Assembly (NCBI GenBank): GCA_964530555.1
Contig: CAZHBD010000003.1
Coordinates: 1 to 50,389 of the forward strand
Source of the DNA: CAZHBD01 sp964530555
GTDB taxonomy: Bacteria; Patescibacteriota; Saccharimonadia; Saccharimonadales; AWTP1-31
Direction of reading: 5' to 3'
Length of the DNA stretch: 50,389 nt
Shown: positions 34,918 to 42,062 of the stretch, piece by piece
Numbering within the stretch: position 1 is the first letter of the stretch
Layout: each line of letters begins with the position of its first letter
The notes under the pieces: generated by a model
What the model was told of the DNA's origin: nothing
What the model saw: the letters and a program-made list of their open reading frames with translations, nothing else
The model's database searches: none
Translations under genes and position numbers: made by a program

Positions 34918-36168
34918 TCATCCTAGCTGGTTGAGACCGCGTAAGTAGAGAGTCAACGCCATATCAAGGCGGACTTTTCGTAGCCAGTCTGTATATTCAC
35001 GTAAGTTATCAGGATTGCGAGGGTTGACCGGAACTTGCGTATAACTTCCGTGGGCATCTTTTATGACTTTGTCTATATCTGGGGACCAGGTTTGATTAAT
35101 AAGTCGAGCAAAAGTAGGGCTACGTCCGAGTATAGCTTCAGTAAACTTTATTAACTCGACACTACGGGACTGATCTGCCCACTGTATCTTACCCTCATCG
35201 TCGAGCCCCCACACCGGTCGAGGAAGATTTATTGTAATGTCTCTAGGCGGGGAGCCATTATCTGAACGTTTTTCGGCTGCTAAATCAATAGTTACAAAAG
35301 ATACAGCATTGGTCCCTAGCCATTTGAATAAGTCAGGGTGTGTGGAGCGTAGAAGCTCAGGGATGGACTCGCCCAGTTCGTCCGGGGCACCTAGAAGCCG
35401 TTTAACATTAATAAAGTGATCTAATACTTCATCTCCTGTAACAAGTAATGGGTAAAGCCCTACTTCACGAGAAGCCTCCGCCAGTAATGCTGCCTCAGCT
35501 TCGTCACGGTCTGCAATAATTAGATGCATATCTGGGTTTGTAAATTCACCAAAAGATTGATGAGTACCGAGATAGTGTCTTCGTTGCTGCTCTAGAACTT
35601 TAGCTCGAAATTCATCTCGTTCTGTTTGTCGTCGCCGAGTAAAGTCTGCAACTGATTCGTCTGCTGGAATTGGTTCTTGGTTTAACATGGCAAGTAAATC
35701 GGCTGTTTCAATATTCGGCGGCATTGTTTGCAAAGGGTCGTCGCTGTCTAGTTTCATATCTATATGTGAGGGTGCAAACCCATATCGGTTATCGCCAATG
35801 GACACATTGATGAAGCCGGTTGAAGTTGCAAATGGATTGGCCACACTGACCCCGTGTCGGGGTTTACCTTTTTCGTCTAGCTCAACTACATCAGCAAATA
35901 GGCCAGATTTTGCTGAATCTTGATTGCGACGCAAAGCATAGTTGATAAGTAGGCCGCTATCCGGGTTAAAAATATAAAGAGGCCGTTCGGGGGCCATATC
36001 GCCACGGGCCTCAAGCATAGCTACAGTCCCCAAGTGGCTATCAATCATTCTATCCATACTGCGCTCGGGGCCCCCAATTTGCGCCTCAATCAAACCGCCA
36101 GCTTTCATCTGTTCAAGCTGTGCTGATACATCTTTCGGGATGGGCAAATTATTGTTAGGTTCAGTCAT
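34918..36168 (-). CDS. Unrecognised 416-residue protein
   Basis: I do not recognise this gene. The protein is soluble and acidic, with no signal peptide or membrane span. The middle (about 180-210) is a charged helix (DFTRRRQTERDEFRAKVLEQ). Residues near 220-260 resemble a small alpha/beta unit (MHLIIADRDEAEAALLAEA, then LYPLLVTGDEVLDHF). Its convergent position with the ART-like gene could mean a two-gene module, but they have opposite strands and separate promoters. Start at 36168 is the first ATG; no strong ribosome binding site is visible. Confidence 0.75.
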   Translation of the reverse strand: MTEPNNNLPIPKDVSAQLEQMKAGGLIEAQIGGPERSMDRMIDSHLGTVAMLEARGDMAPERPLYIFNPDSGLLINYALRRNQDSAKSGLFADVVELDEKGKPRHGVSVANPFATSTGFINVSIGDNRYGFAPSHIDMKLDSDDPLQTMPPNIETADLLAMLNQEPIPADESVADFTRRRQTERDEFRAKVLEQQRRHYLGTHQSFGEFTNPDMHLIIADRDEAEAALLAEASREVGLYPLLVTGDEVLDHFINVKRLLGAPDELGESIPELLRSTHPDLFKWLGTNAVSFVTIDLAAEKRSDNGSPPRDITINLPRPVWGLDDEGKIQWADQSRSVELIKFTEAILGRSPTFARLINQTWSPDIDKVIKDAHGSYTQVPVNPRNPDNLREYTDWLRKVRLDMALTLYLRGLNQLG

Positions 36169-36400
36169 AGAAGGTTATTTTAATATCTTTTCCTACATCT
36201 GTCTACTGTTGCGTAGTCTTTGTATCCAAAGACCTCTTCAGTTGCCCGAGAAGCACTCAGCGTGGTTCGCAAGATATACTGTGCTAATTGGATTTAGCAC
36301 ATGGCTATAGGTATTTGAAAGCTGCTAAGGCTCTCTACAGCTATCCGTACATTATTAACATTAGTCGGATTTCAATTAGTAAGTTGTATAATTTATGCAT
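36169..36400. other. Divergent intergenic region with two small hairpins
   Basis: This 232-bp AT-rich gap separates the two divergent unknown genes. It holds GTCTTTG-tatc-CAAAGAC (36216-36233) and GTGCTAA-ttggat-TTAGCAC (36281-36300, perfect 7-bp arms). A TATAAT at 36387-36392 serves the rightward gene. No leader peptide or known riboswitch is recognisable. Confidence 0.5.
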
Positions 36401-36880
36401 ATGCGGAATAAAAAAACTTATAAAAATAGCCACATAATTCGTAACTTGATAATGACTCCATTCATATTATTTTGCGGCCTGGGGATCATATTGGTTATTA
36501 CAGGTACTTACAACCTTCCTGTAAGTAAAAAATTTGAGAAGAATAGACAATCAACCGTCGCACATATTGTAGATAGGCAAATTGATTACTATGGTAAGTA
36601 TCAAAAGATACCATCATACTCGCTCATTTATGAATTCACCCCACGCGAATCAGCTAACTCCTACAAAGGAGATATTGAGGTTGAATATAGTGATTACTTG
36701 ACCGTCCCAAACGATACAAAAGTGGTTGTATACTATGACTCTACGAACCCCAGAAATAATTATGATGTTGGGACTGAAATTTCAGTTAACGGAAATTATT
36801 TTGCTATTAAGTTAGGCGTAACACTTCTAATATTATCTGTCTTGGCGCTACTAGCATTAGCGCGAGACATAAAATCATAA
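36401..36880 (+). CDS. DUF3592-like two-span membrane protein
   Basis: A 159-residue protein with membrane spans near residues 14-36 and 132-154 around a beta-rich extracytoplasmic domain. The domain resembles DUF3592: a valine strand pair, YSLIYEFTPRES, and VPNDTKVVVYYDSTNPRNN near the end. Function is unknown. I prefer the ATG at 36401, 8 nt after TATAAT; the ATG at 36395 is only 2 nt from the box. The gene is much more AT-rich than its neighbours and uses AGA and ATA freely, which suggests recent transfer or weak expression. Confidence 0.7.
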   Translation: MRNKKTYKNSHIIRNLIMTPFILFCGLGIILVITGTYNLPVSKKFEKNRQSTVAHIVDRQIDYYGKYQKIPSYSLIYEFTPRESANSYKGDIEVEYSDYLTVPNDTKVVVYYDSTNPRNNYDVGTEISVNGNYFAIKLGVTLLILSVLALLALARDIKS

Positions 36881-37094
36881 GAATCAAGAGGCCTACGGCT
36901 ATCTATGATAATGATGGTCTAGACTAGATTCTGTGACAACATCAATGAGAAGTCTGAAGCAATATACTTATATTGAAAACATTGCGACTCAGCCGCACTC
37001 TAGCCTTAGATTTGTAAGTACAAAAATATATGCTCATTGATGAGATATAAGTATCGATACAGCTATATTTACTGAGTATTATAAACATCATAAA
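36881..37094. other. AT-rich intergenic stretch
   Basis: About 214 bp with no coding frame, no recognisable RNA and no convincing repeat. It separates the DUF3592-like gene from the terminator of the rplJ-rplL operon. Base composition is low in GC like the preceding gene. Confidence 0.5.
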
Positions 37095-37126
37095 ACAAAA
37101 GACCGCCCATACGGGCGGTCTTTTGT
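37095..37126 (-). terminator. Terminator of the rplJ-rplL operon
   Basis: A perfect 14-bp stem (ACAAAAGACCGCCC with GGGCGGTCTTTTGT) and a 4-nt loop, followed on the minus strand by TTTTATG. It lies 18 nt past the rplL stop. The symmetry means it could also stop plus-strand transcripts. Confidence 0.93.
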
Positions 37127-37144
37127 GATCGTACAGCGCGTATA

Positions 37145-37525
37145 TTACGCGAGTTCAACAGTAGCACCAGCATCTTCCAATGCTTTCTTGGCGTTGTCGG
37201 CGTCTTCTTTCTTAGCTTTTTCAAGCACAGTCTTTGGCGCGCCGTCTACGAGCGCTTTTGCTTCACCAAGACCAAGACCAGTTAGGTCTTTAACAGCCTT
37301 GATAACGGCTACTTTTTGAGCGCCTGCGTCCTTAAGGACAACATCGTATTCGCTCTTTGCTTCTTCTGCTGGAGTAGCTTCGCCGCCAGCAGCAGGACCG
37401 GCAACAGCAACTGCGGCAGCAGCTGGCTCAATCCCGTATTCATCCTTAAGGATGGTTTTTAGTTCGTTGACTTCCAAAACAGTCAATTTGGTAAGTTCTT
37501 CTGCTAATTTTTTAACATCAGCCAT
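37145..37525 (-). CDS. rplL: Ribosomal protein bL12 (L7/L12)
   Basis: A 126-residue stalk protein that recruits translation GTPases. The N-terminal dimerisation helices (VKKLAEELTKLTVLEVNELK), an Ala/Gly/Pro hinge (AAAAVAVAGPAAGG) and the C-terminal domain (VAVIKAVKDLTGLGLGEAKALVD, shown in part) are typical. The start is at 37525, where MADVKK begins the family N-terminus; a 10-codon upstream extension is not conserved. A structured element (copy A) sits in the gap to rplJ. Confidence 0.97.
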   Translation of the reverse strand: MADVKKLAEELTKLTVLEVNELKTILKDEYGIEPAAAAVAVAGPAAGGEATPAEEAKSEYDVVLKDAGAQKVAVIKAVKDLTGLGLGEAKALVDGAPKTVLEKAKKEDADNAKKALEDAGATVELA

Positions 37526-37544
37526 AAAATTTTTCGCTTCGCCT

Positions 37545-37617
37545 TTGAGGAACACCTACGGTTTCCCTCAACGCGCCGGCAAAATGATGTGACATTTTGT
37601 CGGGCTGCTCTCTTCCC
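37545..37617 (-). repeat. Two-hairpin RNA-like element, copy A (upstream of rplL)
   Basis: Read on the minus strand: GGGAAGA, then hairpin 1 with CAAAATG / CATTTTG arms around a TCACAT loop, then hairpin 2 with TTGAGG-gaaACC / GGTgtt-CCTCAA arms (37545-37571). It is followed by GGCGAAGCG and the rplL start. Copy B before rplK shares the order, the TCACA loop and the ACC...GGT core. In an intercistronic position, it could tune the L12:L10 ratio or process the message. Confidence 0.65.
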
Positions 37618-37673
37618 TTTTGAGGAAGGAGCAAAACGAAACTCTCCTTTCTTTAACTAATTAATTCTTAACC

Positions 37674-38198
37674 TTACGCGGCTGCCTTATCGGCAACGCC
37701 ATCTAGTAATGCATGCAAATTGCCCGACAAACCATTGGTAATGTCATTGACGGGCGAAAGTAGTGTAGCCACTACCTGAGCAATGAGTTGCGTCTTGCTT
37801 GGCAGGGTTGCCAGGGCGCTAACTTCGTCGCTGCTTAAGAACTTGCCTTCTGGGCTAATGGCGCCAACAAATGTTAGTTGCGGGTTAGTCTTGGCAAATT
37901 CAGCGAGCGCTTTAGCGGGCGCAACTTCATCCTCGGTGTTAAAAGCGTACAGTAACTGACCCTTAAGTGCGCTGGTGTCAACGTCTTTGAGGCCTTCGTT
38001 TTTCTCGATTGCTTTAATCACTAAGCGGTTTTTAACTACTTTTACCGTGGTTTGATCGGCTCGAGCATCGCGGCGGAGTTGCTGCAAAGCCTTAACGGTC
38101 GTTCCCTGGTAAGCGGCAACAACAGTTAGCTTTGAGTCACCCAAAAGGGCGGCCATTTCGTCAATAAGTTGTTGCTTCTTCTCTTTAGTAAGAGCCAT
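37674..38198 (-). CDS. rplJ: Ribosomal protein uL10
   Basis: A 174-residue stalk base protein that carries L12 dimers. The N-terminal rRNA-binding domain opens ALTKEKKQQLIDEMAALLG, has VKVVKNRLVIKA near residue 52, and the C-terminal L12-binding helix closes the protein. GGATG lies about 8 nt before the ATG. It follows an L10-type leader with an attenuator (38281-38375), so it is probably autoregulated. Confidence 0.96.
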   Translation of the reverse strand: MALTKEKKQQLIDEMAALLGDSKLTVVAAYQGTTVKALQQLRRDARADQTTVKVVKNRLVIKAIEKNEGLKDVDTSALKGQLLYAFNTEDEVAPAKALAEFAKTNPQLTFVGAISPEGKFLSSDEVSALATLPSKTQLIAQVVATLLSPVNDITNGLSGNLHALLDGVADKAAA

Positions 38199-38280
38199 AG
38201 TAGTACATCCTTTTGATTCTTTAGGTTCGCTGTTTCGACCTTCAGATCGAATTGATCCGACAGCTTCGTTACCTAAAACT

Positions 38281-38311
38281 AAAAAAGTCTTTGGAAAAAC
38301 GCCAAAGACTT
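38281..38311 (-). terminator. Attenuator of the rplJ-rplL leader
   Basis: On the minus strand AAGTCTTTGG pairs with CCAAAGACTT around a 7-nt loop, followed by six T. The 5' arm can instead pair with CCAAAGAC at 38358-38365 in the upstream leader, which would prevent the terminator from forming. This is a classical mutually exclusive switch 80-110 nt before rplJ. Confidence 0.85.
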
Positions 38312-38366
38312 AGAGAGTTTGTACCTCGGTAGCGAATTAAGGCTCTCACCAGCTACGGTCTTTGGT
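38312..38366 (-). promoter_or_regulatory. L10-type ribosomal protein leader (L10/L12 binding site)
   Basis: The minus strand reads ACCAAAGACCGTAGCTGGTG, then CCTTAATTCGCTACCGAGGT. These blocks match the L10 leader consensus known from Bacillus and others (ACCGAAGACAGCAGGUG...UUAAU...CCGAGGU), which copies the L10-binding site of 23S rRNA. Binding of L10(L12)4 should favour the terminator just downstream and so repress the operon. Confidence 0.85.
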
Positions 38367-38378
38367 AACGATTGTTCT

Positions 38379-38407
38379 AGTTTACCCCTGATGGGTCAAA
38401 ACGTCAA
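38379..38407 (-). promoter_or_regulatory. Promoter of the rplJ-rplL operon
   Basis: On the minus strand TTGACG, 17 bp, TAAACT. Transcription would begin near 38372 and run into the L10 leader. The promoter lies immediately upstream of the leader and just below the ilvA stop. Confidence 0.75.
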
Positions 38408-38408
38408 G

Positions 38409-39896
38409 CTATAAAAATAATCGGGCTGCTTTGGACCTAGCTGGTGTAAATTCCGTTCCTGCTTGCCTCAAAGCTTTTTCGAGCAAGCTGGGATTATCTG
38501 CTTCAAAGCCGATAAGAACCTTCCCAACGTCTGCACCCTGGCCACGGTAGTGAAATAAGCTGATATTCCACCTGGTGCCGATAGCCTGTAAGAAGTCGTT
38601 GAGTGCTCCGGGGCGTTCGGGGAAGTTCACCTCATAGAGCGATTCATTATTGCCAGCCGGTGCAGGGCCGCCAATCATATGTCGAACATGTTCTTTAGCG
38701 ATTTCATCTTCTGAAAAGTCATCGAATACATATCGTTTGTCCCGAAGGCTTGCCACGAATGTAACCTTGTCTTCCGGATTACTAAAAGTGATGCCTACCA
38801 GTATAACTGCATCGTTTCGATCGTTAAGTCGGTAACTAAATTCGCTGATGCTAAAACCATTAACTATATCCTGGCAAAAGCGTCGCAAGGCACCGGGTTT
38901 CTCTGGCAAGTGAACAGCAAACATTGCCTCCTTACCGCTTCCGAGTAGCGTGCGTTCTGCAATAAACTGCAAGCGCTCAAAGGTCATATTAGCGCCTGAG
39001 CAAATAGCGACAGCGACAGCATCGGTTGGTAGTTTGTAAGACTGTAAACCGGCAACACTTACAGCTCCCGCTGGTTCGACGATGCTGCGGGTATCTTCAA
39101 AGACCGCTTTAATGGCAGCGCACGTTTGGTCAATGTCAACGGTTATAACTTCGTCGACATATTTTTTTGCTAACGTAAAAGTGTTTTTACCGACCTGTTT
39201 TACGGCAACTCCATCGGCAAAAATACCGACATGGGGCAAGACAATGCGCTTATTGGCTTTAAGTGATTTTTGCATAGCGTTACTATCTTCAGGCTCAACA
39301 CCGATTACCTTTACATCAGGGCGAAGTGCTTTGATGTATTGTGCGATCCCTGTCAACAATCCACCCCCACCAACGGATATGAAGATGTGTGTTACGTCAG
39401 GTTGCTGCTCAAGTATTTCTCTGCCGATTGTTCCCTGGCCGGCAATTACGAGAGGATCGTCGAATGGATGAATAAAAGTGCGACCAGTTTCTTTGACGAG
39501 CTTCATGCAGTATTCGTAGGCGTCACTGTAGCTGTCTCCATGTAATACGACCGTAGCCCCATAGCTTTTTACGGCTTCAATTTTTATCGCCGGTGTGGTT
39601 TTGGGCATGACAATCAATGCTGAAAGTCCAAGTTTTTGCGCGCTTAAGGCTACGCCTTGAGCATGATTACCCGCGCTGGCGGCTATAACTCCGCGGGCCT
39701 TTTCAGCTTTTGATAATTGGGCAATTTTGTTGTAGGCGCCACGCAGTTTAAAGGAATGAACCGGTTGCAGGTCTTCGCGCTTGAGATAAACTTTGCGCCC
39801 CATAGCTGCCGATAATCGAGGTGCAAAATCCACAGGCGTCTCGATTGCAACATCGTACACTCGAGCAAGCAGCGTTTGTTTGACGGCTTCGTTCAC
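38409..39896 (-). CDS. ilvA: Threonine dehydratase, biosynthetic type with two ACT-like domains
   Basis: A 495-residue PLP enzyme that turns threonine into 2-oxobutyrate, the first step to isoleucine. SFKLRGAYNKI near residue 53 holds the PLP lysine, SAGNHAQGVALSA and VGGGGLLTGIA bind the cofactor phosphate. Two ACT-like regulatory modules follow (FAVHLPEKPGALRRFC near 325 and YEVNFPERPGALNDFL near 420), which in relatives give isoleucine feedback control. The start is GTG at 39896, overlapping the ridA stop by 4 bp. The operon is preceded by an isoleucine-run leader peptide and terminator, so it also has transcriptional control. Confidence 0.95.
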   Translation of the reverse strand: MNEAVKQTLLARVYDVAIETPVDFAPRLSAAMGRKVYLKREDLQPVHSFKLRGAYNKIAQLSKAEKARGVIAASAGNHAQGVALSAQKLGLSALIVMPKTTPAIKIEAVKSYGATVVLHGDSYSDAYEYCMKLVKETGRTFIHPFDDPLVIAGQGTIGREILEQQPDVTHIFISVGGGGLLTGIAQYIKALRPDVKVIGVEPEDSNAMQKSLKANKRIVLPHVGIFADGVAVKQVGKNTFTLAKKYVDEVITVDIDQTCAAIKAVFEDTRSIVEPAGAVSVAGLQSYKLPTDAVAVAICSGANMTFERLQFIAERTLLGSGKEAMFAVHLPEKPGALRRFCQDIVNGFSISEFSYRLNDRNDAVILVGITFSNPEDKVTFVASLRDKRYVFDDFSEDEIAKEHVRHMIGGPAPAGNNESLYEVNFPERPGALNDFLQAIGTRWNISLFHYRGQGADVGKVLIGFEADNPSLLEKALRQAGTEFTPARSKAARLFL

Positions 39897-40261
39897 TTGA
39901 CATCACCTCTCGTTGCGATAGCTTCAATTTCGACAAGTAAGCTCGTATTGGCGACGCGTGGTAGTTCTTTTACCGCCACAGTGCTACGTGCTGGCTTGCA
40001 TTGTGCTTTTGCAAAAATCTCGGCATACACTTTGTTCATCGTATCGAAATACTTCATATCTGTTAAAAAAACCGTAACCTTTATAACCTGGCTCAAACTG
40101 CTCCCAACGTCTGCGAGAACGTCGCTTAGGTTTTGGAGCGCTTGCTTCACCTGGTTCTCTATATCTGTGCTTGCCATGCCGTCTTTGGTCCCTACTTGTC
40201 CAGCAGTAAATACCAGCTGCCCTACTGTTGCGCAGGGACTGTATGGTCCAAAAGTTTTCAT
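39893..40261 (-). CDS. ridA: RidA-family reactive intermediate deaminase
   Basis: A 122-residue RidA (YjgF/YER057c) protein. It hydrolyses the enamine/imine that threonine dehydratase releases and so protects PLP enzymes. Signature segments are QLVFTAGQVGTKDGM, ALQNLSDVLADVGSSL and KVTVFLTDMKYFD, with an active-site arginine in KPARSTV. AAGGAG lies 7 nt before the ATG. It is translated with ilvA, a functional pairing known from many bacteria. Confidence 0.96.
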   Translation of the reverse strand: MKTFGPYSPCATVGQLVFTAGQVGTKDGMASTDIENQVKQALQNLSDVLADVGSSLSQVIKVTVFLTDMKYFDTMNKVYAEIFAKAQCKPARSTVAVKELPRVANTSLLVEIEAIATRGDVK

Positions 40262-40271
40262 AGCATCTCCT

Positions 40272-40308
40272 TATATTAAAACGACCTCTCGCGGCTTGGA
40301 GAGGTCGT
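40272..40308 (-). terminator. Terminator of the isoleucine attenuator
   Basis: On the minus strand ACGACCTCTC pairs with GAGAGGTCGT (10 bp, perfect) around an 8-nt loop, then TTTTAATATAA. It lies between the leader peptide stop and ridA. An alternative pairing of GCGGCT and GTCG (upstream) with CGAC and AGCCGC would open this stem. Confidence 0.85.
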
Positions 40309-40327
40309 TGCTTGGATCAAATCGACA

Positions 40328-40378
40328 TCAGCCGCTGGTGCGGTTGGTAATAATGTCGATAATGATTTGTTTACCCAT
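40328..40378 (-). CDS. Isoleucine-rich leader peptide (ridA-ilvA attenuator)
   Basis: A 16-residue peptide, MGKQIIIDIITNRTSG: five isoleucines and two threonines in the middle. The ATG lies 7 nt after TATGAT, so it is leaderless. Codons for I-D-I overlap the 5' arm ATCGACAT of an 8-bp perfect hairpin whose 3' arm is ATGTCGAT just past the stop. A ribosome held at isoleucine codons would open this hairpin. The logic is that of ilv/thr leaders in enterobacteria, though the sequence is unrelated. Product is expected to be regulatory, with no enzyme role. Confidence 0.85.
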   Translation of the reverse strand: MGKQIIIDIITNRTSG

Positions 40379-40385
40379 GCATCTC

Positions 40386-40413
40386 ATCATACGCTGTGAC
40401 GAAGGTATGTCAA
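40386..40413 (-). promoter_or_regulatory. Promoter of the isoleucine leader
   Basis: On the minus strand TTGACA, 16 bp, TATGAT, then 7 nt to the leader ATG. It begins 3 bp after the stop of the upstream unknown gene, so ridA-ilvA can be transcribed independently of the leucine-controlled unit. Confidence 0.88.
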
Positions 40414-40416
40414 GAG

Positions 40417-40875
40417 CTATGCTGCCAACTCTCTAGCTGCTTGAGCATCAAAATCTGCCCGCAGTATCTCTATCCCCGCTTGCCTGGCATCAGCCTCTAC
40501 ACTAATGACTAGGCGCTCAGTGGGATTAGGTCCCCAGGCGATATCAAGCCCTTCGCTCGGCTGCACGCCATAGCGTTCGTCAAAATACTCACAAAAGCGA
40601 GCTACTGCGCAACGACCAATAGCGATCTGCTTACGATAGTGGGGTTCCATTTCTGGGTACCTGACAATGCCTTCGATCAAGCGACGAGTGTCTATGTGTT
40701 GTCTGGCGACCATACGGTCAAGTCGGGTTCGATGATAGGTATCTACGTCGCCAATGGTTGCGATAATATCTTCAGCTAAAAAGCCTTTTTCCTTTTCGGT
40801 GTAGGGTCGCAATTTGGGCTCGGGGACAGGAGTTGTAGGCTCCGGAAAACGTTCAGTTAAGCGATGCTTCTGCAT
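40417..40875 (-). CDS. Unrecognised 152-residue protein behind a leucine attenuator
   Basis: I do not recognise this gene. The first 30 residues are Pro/Glu/Arg-rich and probably flexible. The rest is soluble and mixed helical, with many Arg and Glu, and has features near YEGIVRYPEMEPHYR and VISVEADARQAGIEILRAD. There is no membrane span or obvious catalytic motif. AAGGA lies 8-9 nt before the ATG at 40875. It is the gene directly under the leucine attenuator and sits between ilvE and ridA-ilvA, so a link to branched-chain amino acids is likely, but the role is unknown. Confidence 0.82.
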   Translation of the reverse strand: MQKHRLTERFPEPTTPVPEPKLRPYTEKEKGFLAEDIIATIGDVDTYHRTRLDRMVARQHIDTRRLIEGIVRYPEMEPHYRKQIAIGRCAVARFCEYFDERYGVQPSEGLDIAWGPNPTERLVISVEADARQAGIEILRADFDAQAARELAA

Positions 40876-40892
40876 ATGATTGTTCCTTATTC

Positions 40893-40924
40893 AAAATAAT
40901 AAATCAGGCAGTTAAAGCCTGATT
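40893..40924 (-). terminator. Terminator of the leucine attenuator
   Basis: On the minus strand AATCAGGC pairs with GCCTGATT around a 7-nt loop, then TATTATTTT. The 5' arm and loop (TCAGGCTT) are perfectly complementary to AAGCCTGA at 40954-40961, an 8-bp antiterminator. Confidence 0.87.
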
Positions 40925-40953
40925 CATCGGGCTGCGCAGTGGCGATAATACGC

Positions 40954-41028
40954 TCAGGCTTCAACTATGCTGAAGCGCAGCCCAGGAAGGCTGAGAAGGA
41001 GCAAAAGTTGCTGAGTCGTTTGTTTCAC
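40954..41028 (-). CDS. Leucine-rich leader peptide
   Basis: A 24-residue peptide starting at GTG. Residues 1-16 read MKQTTQQLLLLLSLPG; a further leucine follows, and the peptide ends I-V-E-A. Seven leucines, five in a row, using CTT, TTG, CTC and CTG. The GTG lies 6 nt after the -10 box (leaderless). Codons just after the leucine run form the 5' arm (GCTTCA) of a hairpin with TGAAGC, which competes with the antiterminator. GGGCTGCGC in the same region also pairs perfectly with GCGCAGCCC at 40929-40937. A ribosome stalled for leucine would favour read-through. Confidence 0.87.
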   Translation of the reverse strand: MKQTTQQLLLLLSLPGLRFSIVEA

Positions 41029-41034
41029 ACCATC

Positions 41035-41063
41035 ACAATAGAGGTGGGTATCCGGTTTGTCAA
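41035..41063 (-). promoter_or_regulatory. Promoter of the leucine leader
   Basis: On the minus strand TTGACA, 17 bp, TATTGT, then 6 nt to the leader GTG. The TGA inside TTGACA is the stop codon of ilvE, so the promoter is embedded in the end of that gene. Confidence 0.85.
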
Positions 41064-41983
41064 GATTTCGAGCGGGGGACGATGGTTAGCCACTGGTGTT
41101 TCGGGTCGTGCGTTGCCTGCTGAAAGCGCTTCTGGATTTCACTAAATACTTTACCAGGCGCGGTGCTGATAGATACACCATCAACTTGCTCTACCCAGCT
41201 GAGCTCAGTTGCAGTACCTGAGAAGAAGACTTCATCAGCAATATACAGTTCTGTGCGGTCAATGGGACGCTCCGCAGTTTTAATACCGGCTTGCTCTGCT
41301 AGTTCAATCACGCTCCGCCGCGTAATACCCTCAAGAATATCGGCGGTGACTTGAGGTGTGTACAACACCCCGTCTCGAACCATGAATAAGTTCATAACCG
41401 CACCTTCTCCGACCTGGCCTTCCCCGTCAAGCATAATTGCAGCATCATAACCGGCAGTTTTGGCATCGTGCATCGCTAAGGCTGCATTGACATAGCCTCC
41501 ACTCGCTTTGGTGCGCGGTGGCAATGCATTATCGCTATTGCGGACCCAAGAAGATACAGATACTTTCATGCCGCGCGACTTATCGAAGTAGTCGCCCACA
41601 GCGAGAAGGTGCAACGAAAAACTATAGTCGCCACTGATAGATGGACTGAGCGCTGTATCGCTACGGTAAATAAACGGTCGGTAGTAGACATCACTTGTCG
41701 GCTTATTCTTTTTGGTAAGCTCAACGAAAGTCTGTTTGATTTGATCGGCCCTAAACTCGTACGGAAAACGCAATATCTTGGCGCTTCGCTCCATTCGCTG
41801 TAGATGATCTTCCAAGCGGAAAATGCCGATACTGCCATCGTTTTGCAAATAACCTTTGATACCGCCAAAAATGGCGATACCATATTGCAATCCGTTAGTT
41901 GCTATTGAAATTTTTGCGTCACTAAAGGGTACGATGGTATCTTCGAAAAATGCAAATGGTAGATAATCTTGGTGGGCGGCCAT
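41060..41983 (-). CDS. ilvE: Branched-chain amino acid aminotransferase (class IV)
   Basis: A 307-residue PLP enzyme moving the amino group between glutamate and branched-chain 2-oxo acids. GLQYGIAIFGGIKGYLQ opens the domain, RLEDHLQRM follows, and TKASGGYVNAALAM holds the PLP lysine near residue 160. DGEGQVGEGAVMNLFM and TADILEGITRRSVIELA match the ilvE pattern. D-amino acid aminotransferase is the main alternative within class IV. AAGGAG lies 6 nt before the ATG. The neighbourhood (ilvA, ridA, leucine and isoleucine leaders) supports IlvE. Confidence 0.9.
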   Translation of the reverse strand: MAAHQDYLPFAFFEDTIVPFSDAKISIATNGLQYGIAIFGGIKGYLQNDGSIGIFRLEDHLQRMERSAKILRFPYEFRADQIKQTFVELTKKNKPTSDVYYRPFIYRSDTALSPSISGDYSFSLHLLAVGDYFDKSRGMKVSVSSWVRNSDNALPPRTKASGGYVNAALAMHDAKTAGYDAAIMLDGEGQVGEGAVMNLFMVRDGVLYTPQVTADILEGITRRSVIELAEQAGIKTAERPIDRTELYIADEVFFSGTATELSWVEQVDGVSISTAPGKVFSEIQKRFQQATHDPKHQWLTIVPRSKS

Positions 41984-42012
41984 AAACTCTCCTTATGCAA
42001 TAGTGTACACCA

Positions 42013-42041
42013 TTGACATACTCACATATCAGTTATATAAT
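42013..42041 (+). promoter_or_regulatory. Consensus promoter for the unknown gene at 42063
   Basis: TTGACA, 17 bp, TATAAT: both boxes match consensus fully. Transcription would start near 42048, giving a 15-nt leader. A weaker TATAAC at 42053-42058 lies nearer the ATG. Confidence 0.88.
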
Positions 42042-42062
42042 AGATCTTTAATTATAACCTAT

